Source: Prionace glauca
Lineage: Eukaryota > Chordata > Chondrichthyes > Carcharhiniformes > Carcharhinidae
Assembly (NCBI GenBank): GCA_037974335.1
Contig: CM075760.1
Span: forward strand, 64,983,360-65,047,359
Direction: 5' to 3'
DNA length: 64,000 nucleotides
A program made the position numbers and the translations under genes. The notes beneath the pieces were generated by a model. That model was not told the origin of the DNA. It ran no database searches and worked only from the letters and a program-made list of their open reading frames with translations. The number at the start of each line of letters is the position of its first letter. Position 1 is the stretch's first letter. Shown piece after piece: positions 32,780-43,200 of the stretch.

Positions 32780-33530
32780 AATAAAAGTGTAGATTTAGGC
32801 CCGGGCACTAGGGCCTGGAGGGGAGCAGAAAGATGAAGCCCCACCCACTCGCCGTTGTGTCACAAAGACATTGTGCATGCGCTCTCCTCTCCGCCGAATC
32901 AAGATGGCGGCCTTTAACCTGCGCCTCGTCTCAGGAAAAAGACCGGAAGCTGCAAACACAGATTTGAGGTCTTTACCAGATATTTAGAAATCCTCTACGC
33001 CCATCCGCCGGTTTCATTGCTCTCGCTATGTTTCCCCATCCTAACTGGCTGCTGATGATACAGAGGAAGTTCTCTCCGATTGCTTTCACCCACACTGCGC
33101 GTGCTGCAAACGCCATTGCTTACTGCGCATGCGAACCTCTTCTCGTGCGTTCGATGGGGACGCCTCGTCTCCGCCTCTCTTTCACTCCGATTGGTTGGAG
33201 GACCAGCTGCTGGCGCTTGGTCCTCGAGCCCGCCCCTAATTCACTCCGATTGATTGGAGGATCAGTCACTCCCGTTCGGTCTTCGAGCCCCGTCTCCTCT
33301 TCCTATTGGTCCGGAGCTGCCGTCAGTCAGCCCTTGGGGATTGTGATGTGGAGCATGCGCAGTGTCATTGCTGTCCTTGGCGCTTGTTCGTCCCGGAGAA
33401 GCGGAGTCAGCGTTCGGCGGTGGCTGGGAGGGTCAGGAATCTGCAAACCCTTCAGAATCATTGTCAGCTTCCTGATTTGTAGCTGCGGGGCTTCTCCCTC
33501 CCTCCCGGGAACAGGCCCAGGTTAACGGTC
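32780..33530. promoter_or_regulatory. GC-rich promoter-like block
   Basis: Holds a YY1-type AAGATGGCGGC (32901-32911), ATTGG boxes at 33190-33194, 33253-33257 and 33305-33309, and a 60-bp tandem duplication (33181-33240 and 33241-33299) around 'ttcactccgattg'. The CCAAT-rich part is homologous to the block at 51.7 kb. It probably belongs to a zinc-finger locus, orientation unclear. The long ORF through it has no protein family. Confidence 0.6.
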
Positions 33531-33569
33531 CCATCCTGGCTCAGCCACTGGAGGATGGTACCAAAATCA

Positions 33570-33655
33570 TCATAATAAAAACGGAAAATGCTGGATAAGC
33601 TCAGCAGGTCTGTTTCATTCAAAATTCCAGCATTTGCAGGATTTTGCTTTATCCC
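33570..33655. repeat. Short shark repeat, fold-back form
   Basis: Antisense 'ggaaaatgctggataagctc' followed by sense 'ccagcatttgcaggattttg'; the same short interspersed core occurs at 46010-46095 and 57440-57510. Family unnamed. Confidence 0.55.
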
Positions 33656-33699
33656 CAAATCATTACCCTGGATTACTCCTCCTCTGGCTCTAATTCTAG

Positions 33700-33790
33700 T
33701 TACTCTCTATATTTCCCGGAGGAGAAAGAAAGTGTTTTACTCACAGATGTTGGCCAGAGGAGGAAATTTGAGTTTGTGCTAAAAACAGAA
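33700..33790 (-). promoter_or_regulatory. Leftward first-exon end (donor), orphan
   Basis: On the minus strand 'ggccaacatct' is followed by gtgagtaaaacac, identical in design to the first-exon donors at 26378 and 26861. Exon end at 33745. No zinc-finger exon remains to its left before 30 kb, so its gene is lost or it splices far. Confidence 0.5.
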
Positions 33791-33894
33791 GCTGTCCTGT
33801 TACAAATCAAACTGCGGGACTTGGAAGAAAATGATGGGGAGAGATTTTTCCAAAGTCCTCTCCCCCATTCCCTCAGCTGGCAGCCCAGCACGCA

Positions 33895-34235
33895 GGCGCA
33901 GGGAGCGCTGCTGAGCCGAGCTGTCGGGAGCAGGCGCAGTGCGGCTGCCGCCAGCGGTCGCTCTTGACTCTTTTTGGGGGAGGGGGAGGGGGAGGGGGAG
34001 ATCACCGAGCGGTTTCTCGCTCTGGCTGGAGCCGCCAATCTGGAAACCTTGGCTCGGGAAGGGAACAATGGGTGGGGGCGGGGCTCCCGGACCCGCGCAC
34101 TGGAAACCCTAGGACGTCACCGCAGACTGATTTATATTGGTTGATACAGGCAGGCCGCCATTATGACGTCACAACGCAGAAGTTTGTCGGTGAGCTTCAG
34201 AGTGAAACTTCCGCCTCTGCGCAACATCTGGGAGG
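33895..34235 (+). promoter_or_regulatory. CpG-rich promoter-like block with CRE
   Basis: GC-rich, with a (gggggа-type) G-rich run at 33975-33999, ATTGG near 34137, a GCCGCCAT YY1-type site at 34154-34161 and TGACGTCA at 34164-34171. The sequence 'gcaacatct' at 34221-34229 is where the sister exons have their donor, but here the GT is GG. Likely 5' region of the 35700-36536 gene; the source of the copy at 31511-31700. Confidence 0.6.
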
Positions 34236-34262
34236 AAATTGATGTTTCCTCCTTTCCATTTC

Positions 34263-34660
34263 TTTTCCCATTCTGGGAGAAATTGGGGATTTGCAGCAAC
34301 TGAAGGGAAAGGAAGTTAATTCAGGGAGGCTGCAGGCTTTGGAATTATTATAGACGAACATCGGAATTAGGAACAGGACTTGGCCCAGGTATATTTTTCT
34401 TTCTCTCTCACAGATATTGACATCTTTTAGCTCCCTCAGGTTGGCGCCTTTATTTATCTGGCTAACAAGATAACCTCTTAACTAACGTTCACAATAAAAG
34501 GGGGAGTTTTCCCAGGAGAAGGCTGTTTAAATGAACAGTAAATTCACCTGGGACCGAGATATGTTTAATGTAGTTATATGTACATGCTGTTATTTAGGAT
34601 TCCCTATTTCTTGTCTTAATATATAAAAGGCACTGTGTCAACGTTACCTATTTCCACTAA
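34263..34660 (+). repeat. Intron segment paralogous to 26.9-27.6 kb
   Basis: 'tctgggagaaattggggatt', 'gcagcaactgaagggaaagg', 'ggcccaggtat', 'agatattgacat', then directly 'agctccctcagg' and 'aacgttcacaataaaagggg' parallel 26887-27640. The CR1 present there at 27008-27478 is absent here. Confidence 0.75.
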
Positions 34661-34663
34661 TGG

Positions 34664-34775
34664 AATCATTACAACATAGAAGGAATCCATTTGGCAACTC
34701 AAATCCATGCCAACCGTCTTTGGAGTAATTCAGATGATCCCATTCCCCCTCTATATTCTCATTCCCCTGAATTTT
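34664..34775 (-). mobile_element. Antisense retroelement 3' fragment
   Basis: 'cattacaacatagaaggaat' and 'cccattccccctctatattc'; counterpart of 27735-27870, so present before the loci duplicated. Confidence 0.5.
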
Positions 34776-35450
34776 ACATCACAATGGAATGGATGAGAGT
34801 TCCAGATGAACCGAGACTGGGGTGGAATTGGGCGATGTTATTGAGGTGAAAATAGGCAGTCTTGATGATGATGTGGACGTATGGCTGGAAGCTCATCTTG
34901 GGCTGAAGTATTTCACCAGGGTTGTGAACAGCCTGATTCAGGTCAGATACGTTACCAGGAAGAAGGATAGAGATGCTGGTGACGGAGTGGAGTTTGGAGG
35001 GTGGACTGAAGGCAATGGGTTGTCTTCCTAGTATTTATATGAAATAAATTTCTGTTCTTTTAGTACTGGATGTCAGATAAGTCAGAATGGTATGTGGTTG
35101 GAGAAACTCGGAGATGATGCTGTTTATATCCATTTGCTATCTTCTAGTGGAGTTGAGGGTTTGTGAGATTCTGTCAAAGTTCTTGTCAAGTTGTAGATGT
35201 ATAAAATCCCTTGCCTTCACTACCGGCTACTCCTACATCTCTCTGTCTCCTCCCAAAGTCTTGCATAGACCCAGACTGTGTGGCAGGTTTCATTCCCTGA
35301 AGGACATCAGTGAACAGTTGGGTTTGTATGACAATCCAGCAGCTTTCTTGGTTACCCTTTCCTCATGACAACTCCACAAATTACCAGATTTATTCAGTTC
35401 AATTTCACAACCTGCCTTTATGTTTTTGTGTGTTCTTTCTCACTTAATTT
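34776..35450. other. Probable zinc-finger intron, nothing else recognised
   Basis: Lies between the inferred 5' region and the finger exon. Short ORFs have no family. Confidence 0.45.
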
Positions 35451-35454
35451 TTTT

Positions 35455-35699
35455 TTGTTTTAAATCAATTTTCCAGGGGTTTACAGGAAGAAAATCTGGA
35501 GTCGAGAAACTGAAACAAAACATGATATCAGAATCTGATGAGGCGGCCATTTATTGTAACTGAATATCACTGTATTTTGAAATTGGAAGAAAATAGCACC
35601 ATTCACAGTGGAGAGAAACTGTACACGTGTTCTGTTTGTGGACAAGACTTCAACCAATCATCTGGCCTTTAGGAACATAATTGCAGTCACAACAAGGAG
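35455..35699 (+). pseudogene. Decayed N-terminal finger upstream of the ORF
   Basis: A splice acceptor (ttttccag near 35476) leads into a 5' region shared with the loci at 47.5, 54.5 and 57.8 kb. The usual start (aacATGgaa) reads aaaTTGgaa. The first finger (YTCSVCGQDFNQSSGL) runs into TAG at 35670. Translation of the intact array below must therefore begin at 35700. Confidence 0.75.
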
Positions 35700-36536
35700 A
35701 TGGCATGGAAGTGTGAGGATTGTGGGAAGGAATTCAATTACCCATCCCTGCTGGAAACTCATCGACGCAGTCACACTGGTGAGAGGCCATTCACCTGCTC
35801 CCAGTGTGGGAAGGGATTCACTCAGTTATCCAGCTTAAATATACATCAGAGGACTCATGCTGAGGAGAGACCGTACACCTGCTCCCAATGTGGGAAAGGA
35901 TTCAATCAGTCATCTAATCTAGCAATACACCAGCGAGTTCACACTGGGGAGAAACCGTTCACCTGCTCTGAATGTGGGAAGGGATTTTCTCACTCATCCA
36001 CTCTGCTGATACACCAGCGAGCTCACACTCAGGAGAGGCCATTCACTTGCTCCCAGTGTGGGAAGGGATTTGCTGACTCATCTACTTTGTTGAAACACCA
36101 GCGAGTTCACACTGGGGAGAGGCCATTCACCTGTTCCCAGTGTGGAAAGGGATTTGCTCAGTCAGCCACCTTGTTCACACACCAGCAAATTCACACTGAA
36201 GAGAAGCCATTCACCTGCTCTGTGTGTGGGAAAGGATTCAGTCGGTCATCAACTCTGCTGACACACCAGCGAGTTCACACTGGAGAGAAACCATTCATCT
36301 GCTCTGTGTGTGGGAAAAGATTCAATCATTCATCCAACCTAGCAATACACCAGCGAATTCACATAGAGGATAGGCCATTCATCTGTTCTGTGTGTGAGAA
36401 GGGATTCAATCAGTCGTCTAAACTAGCAATACATCAGCGGCTTCACACTGGAGAGAGGCCTTTCACCTGCTTGCAGTGCGGGAAGGGATACGTTACTTCA
36501 TCAAATCTTCTGACACACCAGCGAATTCACAACTAA
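35700..36536 (+). CDS. C2H2 zinc-finger protein, 10 fingers
   Basis: Predicted nuclear DNA-binding protein of 278 residues, starting at the ATG of MAWKCEDCGKEF. Ten consecutive fingers, all with both cysteines and both histidines, in tandem with TGERPF-type linkers. A few linkers are altered (AEERPY, TQERPF, IEDRPF). The last finger is CLQCGKGYVTSS, then HN-stop. No KRAB or other effector domain. The upstream first finger and the ancestral start codon are lost (35455-35699), so the protein is shorter than the ancestral form, but the array is open. A finger-like remnant continues after the stop (36565-36620). Function as a transcription factor or repressor is inferred only from the fingers. 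Confidence 0.85.
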   Translation: MAWKCEDCGKEFNYPSLLETHRRSHTGERPFTCSQCGKGFTQLSSLNIHQRTHAEERPYTCSQCGKGFNQSSNLAIHQRVHTGEKPFTCSECGKGFSHSSTLLIHQRAHTQERPFTCSQCGKGFADSSTLLKHQRVHTGERPFTCSQCGKGFAQSATLFTHQQIHTEEKPFTCSVCGKGFSRSSTLLTHQRVHTGEKPFICSVCGKRFNHSSNLAIHQRIHIEDRPFICSVCEKGFNQSSKLAIHQRLHTGERPFTCLQCGKGYVTSSNLLTHQRIHN

Positions 36537-36539
36537 CTA

Positions 36540-37284
36540 TTGTGATTGAATTTCAAATTAGGGAGAAACCATGAGAATGTGCAGACTGTGAGGAGAGTTT
36601 CAGTTACCGTCAGAGCTGCAAGTACACTGGGGACTGCTTGAAGATCGAGGGTTTCTACAAGCTGCTCTAAGACTTATCTTCTCTCTGAAAGCTTCAGGAC
36701 AGTCTATACTCCTTTTAGCAATATATTTATGGTTTTTAACTGTAATCGAAGTGGGAGCTACATCTGAGGAATGTTGCATATTGGAACTGAAATTATGCTA
36801 AGGTAGAAATTAAAGTTGTCTCCTTTCACTTTTAAATATTGTTCAACTGTCATTAGTTAAGCTGCTTCATGTTTTGGAATTATATTTTTCGAGAGTGGAT
36901 CTGGTTGATGAAAATTTCTGTTCATCAATTTCAATGACAATGTTACAATTCATAATTTTACACATGACACAATCTCAGCACCAGGTTATACTCTGAACAT
37001 GTGCAGTACAAATAGTGGAACGTACTGATCAGAAATTATATTGAACTATAGAGAATATCCAGTCTGGAAGGAGACTGCTTGGTTTAACTAGTCTGTGCTG
37101 ATTCTATATTTCACACAAGACAACTCCCATTCCATCTCCCTCATTTCAGCCTTTCAGCTCACCTTTCTAATTTCCTTTCCCTCATGTACTCATCACGTTT
37201 TGTTTTTAAACTATAAGAATGAGTTGTCCAGCTAGTTCCTGTGGCACTGAATTTCACATTGTAATCAATCTCTGAGTATAGATG
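36540..37284. other. Zinc-finger 3' flank
   Basis: Starts with a broken finger remnant ('ggagaaaccatgagaatgtg'). The rest is AT-rich 3' UTR or intergenic DNA; nothing else recognised. Confidence 0.5.
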
Positions 37285-37535
37285 GTGAGTGACTTGGAGG
37301 GGAACGTGCAGGCGATGATGTTCCTATGCATTTCCTGCCCTTGTCCAAGGTGCTAGAGGTTGCGGGTTTGCAAGATGCTGTCAAAGAAGCCTTGCTGAGT
37401 GCTTGCACTGCATCTTGTAGGTGGTAAACACAGCTGCCATGTGAGTCAGTGTTGGAGCTTGTAGAAGGATTGCCAATCTGGCTGCTATGTCTTGAATGGT
37501 GTTGAGCTTCCTAAATTGTTGGAGCTGTACTAATT
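37285..37535 (-). mobile_element. Old LINE remnant (non-CR1 shark LINE), antisense
   Basis: 'atggtgagtgacttggaggg', 'tgctagaggttgcgggtttg' and 'cactgcatcttgtaggtggt' follow the antisense 3' part of the same LINE family as 14985-15245, as I remember it. Confidence 0.55.
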
Positions 37536-38391
37536 CAGAAAATTGGAGCTTATTCAATTGGACACAAGAGTGACTGCCTTGTAGATGCTGGACTTTGGGG
37601 AGAAGGGTTAAACAGATCTTTTAAAGAAAAATTTACATGATCTGGCCCAGACACCATAAGGAGATGGAAATGGGATGTGTTATGATTCTCAACTGAAATC
37701 CTATCCAACTGAAAAGGTGAACACTGAAGACTCAAACACAGAGGGAGGGATGTCTGTTCGTGTTCTTCAGCAGTGGGGGGAATCAAGATTGTGCTGGAAG
37801 AACAGGAGCGATGGTGAAATGAGTCAGCAAATAGAGAATGATTATATTTCCACCAGCTCAGGTTACTGAAGCCTGAATATTGTGGGAGAGAAAAGGTGAG
37901 AGTGTTGCAGAGTTTAAAGTGGAACAGGAGAGCTTTAAGCTGGTGGAGTCAGTGAAATCTGACTCTCGTGTTTGTCTGCTGTCATTTCACAGAGGCCCCG
38001 TTTCGCTGAAACTCTATTTCCACAGCTACAGAATCAGTGAAAAGACATTGCACATTCTTCACAGCAGCGTCAAACTCACACTGATTGTTTCTCCACTCAC
38101 CTCGAGGTTATCAATTTGCCTCCAGCCTTCTCGATCCACTCCTGGCATCGGGTGTAAGCTCAGAATGGTTGGGGGTGGGTGGGAGGGATGGATTATTGAC
38201 ACCTCTCTCCCACCCCTCCCACAAACACACACAGAGGAACAACTCAAACACAATCATTAAATGAAGTGAAAGCAGACAACACATTCACACACACAAACAT
38301 GTATGTGCTTGCACACAGGTGCACATGAACTGAAATGTGTGTGCACCCACACAGACATGCACCCACAGATGTAAGCATGCATCTATAAAAT
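37536..38391. other. Intergenic, with CA-rich sequence
   Basis: No gene recognised. A CA-rich stretch runs about 38270-38370. Short ORFs are not supported. Confidence 0.45.
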
Positions 38392-38671
38392 AGTAGAATC
38401 CTATAGCGCAAGAAAGACCACTCAGCTCTTTGAGTCTGCACTGACTGTCTGAGCATCTTGGGGTCTGAGCCCCCTCACCCATCCTACTCCCGTAACCCAA
38501 TATATGTACCCCACTAATTACCCCAATCTACGTATTTTGTGACATTAAGTGGCAATTTAGCGTAGCAAATCCACCTGAACAGCACGCTTTGGGAGTTCGG
38601 GGACTCCACTTTCCTCCCAGAGGAAACTCATGCGGACACGGGGAGAAGGTGCAAACTCCACACAGACACAG
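38392..38671 (-). mobile_element. SINE, antisense, abutting an inverted copy
   Basis: Antisense SINE from the tail ('agaatcctatagcgcaagaa') to the core ('aaggtgcaaactccacacag'). Ends at 38671, where a sense SINE starts. Confidence 0.8.
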
Positions 38672-38972
38672 GGGAGACTGGTGGTTAGCACTGTTGCCTC
38701 ACAGCACCAGGTACTCGGTTCAAATCTGGCTTCAGGTGACTGCGCATTCTTCCCATGTCTGTGTGGGTTTCCTCCAGCTGCTTTGGTTTCCTCCCAGAGT
38801 CCGAAGACATGCAGGTTAGGTGGATTGACCAGACTCAATTGCCTTAGTGTCAGGGAGATTAGCAGGGTAAATATGTGGGGTTACAGGATAGGACATGGGT
38901 GGGATTTTTGTTGGTGTAGGCCAGATGGGCTGAATGGCCATTCTACTCTGTAGGGCTTCTAGGATTTATCCA
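38672..38972 (+). mobile_element. SINE, sense, abutting an inverted copy
   Basis: 'gtggttagcactgttgcctc', 'tgtgggtttcctccagctgc', 'gccagatgggctgaatggcc'. With 38392-38671 it forms a head-to-head inverted pair. Confidence 0.82.
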
Positions 38973-39206
38973 CTACTGGATGGACAGAAGGAGAGCTCCT
39001 GCTGGTTTTCGAGGGCCAGTCCTTCAAACAGCTTAACATTTGGTGGTTACCCAACAGTTTGTGGAATTTGCTGAATTTCCCAGGTGAACAGCAGTGATTG
39101 TGTTTCGGAAACAGGAAGTTGCCATGTTGATTCAGAGCGCTTTGGGACAGCCCGAAAGGGCAGAGGAGCTAGACCATTCCTCCCTTTCGATTGGTCACTC
39201 TCGTAT

Positions 39207-39708
39207 CATAAGAACATAAGAAATAGGAGCAGGAGTAGGCCATCTGGCCCTTCGAGCCTGCCCCGCCATTCAATAAGATCATGGCTGATCTGTCGTGGCT
39301 CAGCTCCACCTTCCCGCCCTCTCCCCATAACCCTTAATCCCTTCTCTTATCAAAAACCCATCAACCCGTTTCTTAAAAATATTTAGCGAGGCAGCCTCCA
39401 CCACTTCAACGGGCAGAGAATTCCAGAGATTCACCACCCTTTGATTGAAGAAGTTCCTCCTCAACTCTGTTCTAAACCGCCTCCCCTTTACCTTGAGGCT
39501 GTGCCCCCTAGTCCTACTGTCTTTTTTGAGCGGGAAGAGTCTCTCCACCTCTATCCTATCCATCCCATTCATCATCTTATACGTCTCAATGAGATCTCCC
39601 CTCATTCTTCTAAACTCTAACGAGTACAAGCCTAGTTTATTCAGCCTCTCCTCATAGCTCAATCCCCTCAACTCCGCTATCAGCCTAGTAAACCTCCTCT
39701 GCACTCCC
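39207..39708 (-). mobile_element. Young CR1, 3' 0.5 kb, antisense
   Basis: Minus frame from 39704 (MQRRFTRLIAELRGLSYEERL) to the stop at 39300 (YGERAGRWS), then the TTCTTATG tail at 39207. Severe 5' truncation, intact within what remains. Confidence 0.92.
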
Positions 39709-40219
39709 CGCAGTCCCTGCCGTTCTGTGGGAAGAGATGACGACTGCCATGTGCACAGTAAGATCCCATAAGGTACGAACGAGACAACGCATGGTCTGGG
39801 AACCTAATTTCAGAGACGGTTTAAGGGACTCCTGGGAGAACCTGTTACAGCACACTTGATTCTCAGGGAAGTGTTTCAGGAAAGTGTGACCTCCTGACCC
39901 GGAATGACTGATCCAGGAACCTAAAGTCTGACTGTCAACCCCAACAGCTCCCTCAGCCGAGAATCAGCAAAGGGGGTCAACATGATAAACAACTGAATGC
40001 CCAGTGAAAAAATACACACTCCCTGCTGTCAATATCTCCAGCCATTCTGACATCGGTCACAGGCACATGGGGCAGGTGTCTGTCTGTGTGTGTGTGAGGG
40101 GCCAGTGATGGGAGGGCATGTTACCTGCAGAAAGCCTGGTCCCAGGTGAGTCAGATGGCAGCAGGTGTCGATCGTCCTTGGGCCGTGTCTCAGTGAGTGA
40201 TAGGAGGACAGTGGGATCA

Positions 40220-43200
40220 TCACAGGACCAGGCCCCCGCCCATGTACTCCACTCTCTGTGTGAAAGGAGAAGATAGCTTCTGTTGAGCCTGCTCCACAAT
40301 TCATCATCAACTTCATCTCCACTTTCCCCACACTCCTCCCCATTCCTCAATTTCCAAAGATTTCCCCTCTTTCCTCACAATCTCCCCATTATCCCTCAAT
40401 TCTCAAAGATATTCCCATTTTCCCCGCACACTTCCCCCATCCCTCAATTCCCAAAGATATCTCCACTTTCTCTGCACTCCTCCCCCATCACTCAAATTTA
40501 TTTTTCTTCATTCGTGGGATATGGGCATCTCTGGCTGACCAGCATTTATTGCCCATCCCTAGTTGCCTGAGGCCAGTTCAGAATCAACCACATTGTTGTG
40601 GCTCTGGAGTCACACGTAGGCCACACCAGGTACGGGTGGCAGATTTCCTGTGGTTGACTCTCAACTGCTCTCCAAGGGCAATGAGGGATGGGCAATAAAT
40701 ATGTCCCATGAATGAATAAAAAAAATTGGGTCCAGTCCACACAACCCCTCAAGCTCCACAGCCCTGAATGGTTTCCTCTTCCTATTTTCCTGGCTCCTCC
40801 TCACAGACCGAGTGTGGATCTCACCTTGGGTGGCTGGATGAATGGCAGCCAGTCAGAGGCATATGTGGGCAGCAGCCCCATCGCCTGGCACTTGTAGATG
40901 GCCAGAGCCAACCCCAGCAGGTTGCCAATGAAATAGACCAGAGGCTGCAGCCAATGCTGACTCGAATTCCCCAGGACCCTAAAGACTGAGAGCAAGAATG
41001 GAAAAGTAGGAAGTTCAGGAACAGGTCAGAGACTGAGAAATGTTCAGAGAGAATCGAGGAATCATTGTCCTTAAATCACAAGTCAGCATGTAGGCACAGC
41101 AAGAAATTAGGATGCACATGGTCTGTTAGCCTTTATTCCCCAGAGATGGAGTTTCAGAATGAGGAAATCTTTGTACAATTGTATCGGGTTTTGGTGGAAC
41201 CACACTTGGAACACTCAGCAGAGTTTGGGTCCTCTTATCCATAAAATTGTCCAGAAGGAGAGTAACAAGGGTTCACTAGACTGTTTCCTGGGATATCTGG
41301 ACTGTCAACGAGGAGGGATTGAGCAGAACGGCCCTTTACTCTCTGATCTGATAGTAACCTCAAACCTTCATCCCACTGACTCCCAATTACCTATCACTGA
41401 ACCCCCCCCCCGCCCCAACGTACCAAAAATCTAACCACCTCTGCCTTAAAATTATCAAAGATTCTGCTTTCACCACCTTTTCAGGAAGAGAATTCCAAAG
41501 ACTTATGACACTCAGGAAAAAAAAATTCTCCTCATCCCTACTTTAATTGGGTGATCCTTTAATTTTAAACAGTGATGCCGAGTTCTAGATTATCCCACAA
41601 GAGGAAACATCTTCTTTACCTCATCCTGTCAAGGCCCCACAGGCTCAAGTCGCCACTTATTCTTTTTAGTTCCAGCAGATAGATGCTTAGCCTGTCCAAC
41701 TTTTCTTCGTAACACAGCTCATCCATTTCGGGTGCTGGTCTGGTAAACCTTTCCTGAACTGTCTCCAGCATACTTACACCCTTCCTTAATCAAGGAGATA
41801 AACACTGTACACAGTACTCAGATGTGGTCTCACTAGTGACCTGTATAACTGAAGCAGAACCTCCCTAATTCTGTTTCAATTCCATTCAGAATGAATGATA
41901 ACATTCCATTTTACTAATTACTTGCTGTACCTGCATATTAGCCTTTTGTGATTTATGTAATAAAACACCCAGAATGCCTCTGAATCTCTGAGCTCTGCAA
42001 TCTCTCACTGTTTAGACAAAATGCTTATTTTTCATTCTTCCTGCCGAAATGGTCAATTTCCCATTTGCCCACATTCGATCCAATTACCAGATATTTGTCC
42101 ACTCACTTAACCTTTCTGGCTTTTTGAACCCGCCCTCATATGTCCTTGTCACAACTTATTTTCCCACTTATGTTTGTGTCATCGGCAAATTTGCCAACCA
42201 TCCCTTCATCCAGTTATTTCTATAAATTTTTGATTCCTTGCCACAAATTTGATTCTCTGTCCACTAGTTGGTTTTAAATGTTTTCCCCAGTGCTGGTGTC
42301 AGTGCCCCATGAACCAGAATCCACCTCCCACACCAATCTTTGAATCATGCTCTCTGATCTGATTTGTCCGAAGTCAATTAGCAAGTAGTTCAGGTAATAA
42401 TCCAGATTATGAACTTTGAGATCCTGCTTCTTAATTTGGTACCTAGGTCCTCATACTACCATGCAAAACCTCCTTCTTTGTCCTGCCTATGTCACTGGTA
42501 GCTACATGGACCACAATGACTGGGTCCTCCCCCTGTGCAGCTGCTTTTGAGCTGTAGATCCGATACAATACTGTAAGTTCCGCTGAGCAGATGTCCTGAA
42601 CCCTGGCACAAGGCAAGTAACACAGCCATCTAAACTCATGCTCTTTGCTGCAGAGAGCAGCGTGAATCCTTCTGACTAAACCATCCCATATTACCGCTAT
42701 ATTTCTTTTTTTCTCAGAGAACAAAGAACAACACAGCACGTGAAACAGGCCCTTCGGCCCAACGAGCCCGCGCCGCCGTCCCATTGTCTCAGTGACCTAT
42801 TCATGATTTTAGTCTACGCCTAATGTGCGAGGATCAGGGAGGTCCAATATAGGGACAATTTGTTACCCAATCAATCAGACTAAAAGCACATTTTTGGGAT
42901 GTGGGAGGAAACCGCAGCACCCGGAGGAAACCCACGCAACCACAGGGAGAACGCGCAAACTCCCACAGACACAGGCCCAAATCCATGTGTCCGCACAGCA
43001 ACAGGGATAGTCTCTGAGCTGTCATGTTGCCCTTGAGATGGTCCAGTTTAAGTTTTCTCCTCTAACTTGAATGGCTTCCAGGACCATGGTGCCAAGGTCA
43101 GTTTGCTCATCCACTCTGCAGCCCAAACGAGCTGAAAAAATCTCAAACCAGTTGGACAATCCTGAAGGCTAAGATTCCTACCCTCTGAATCCCCTTACCT

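Noticed and set aside
33028-33525. 165-codon plus-strand ORF
   Set aside because: Lies in a GC-rich promoter-like block with CCAAT boxes and a tandem repeat. No domain, and a homologous block at 51.7 kb is not open in the same way.
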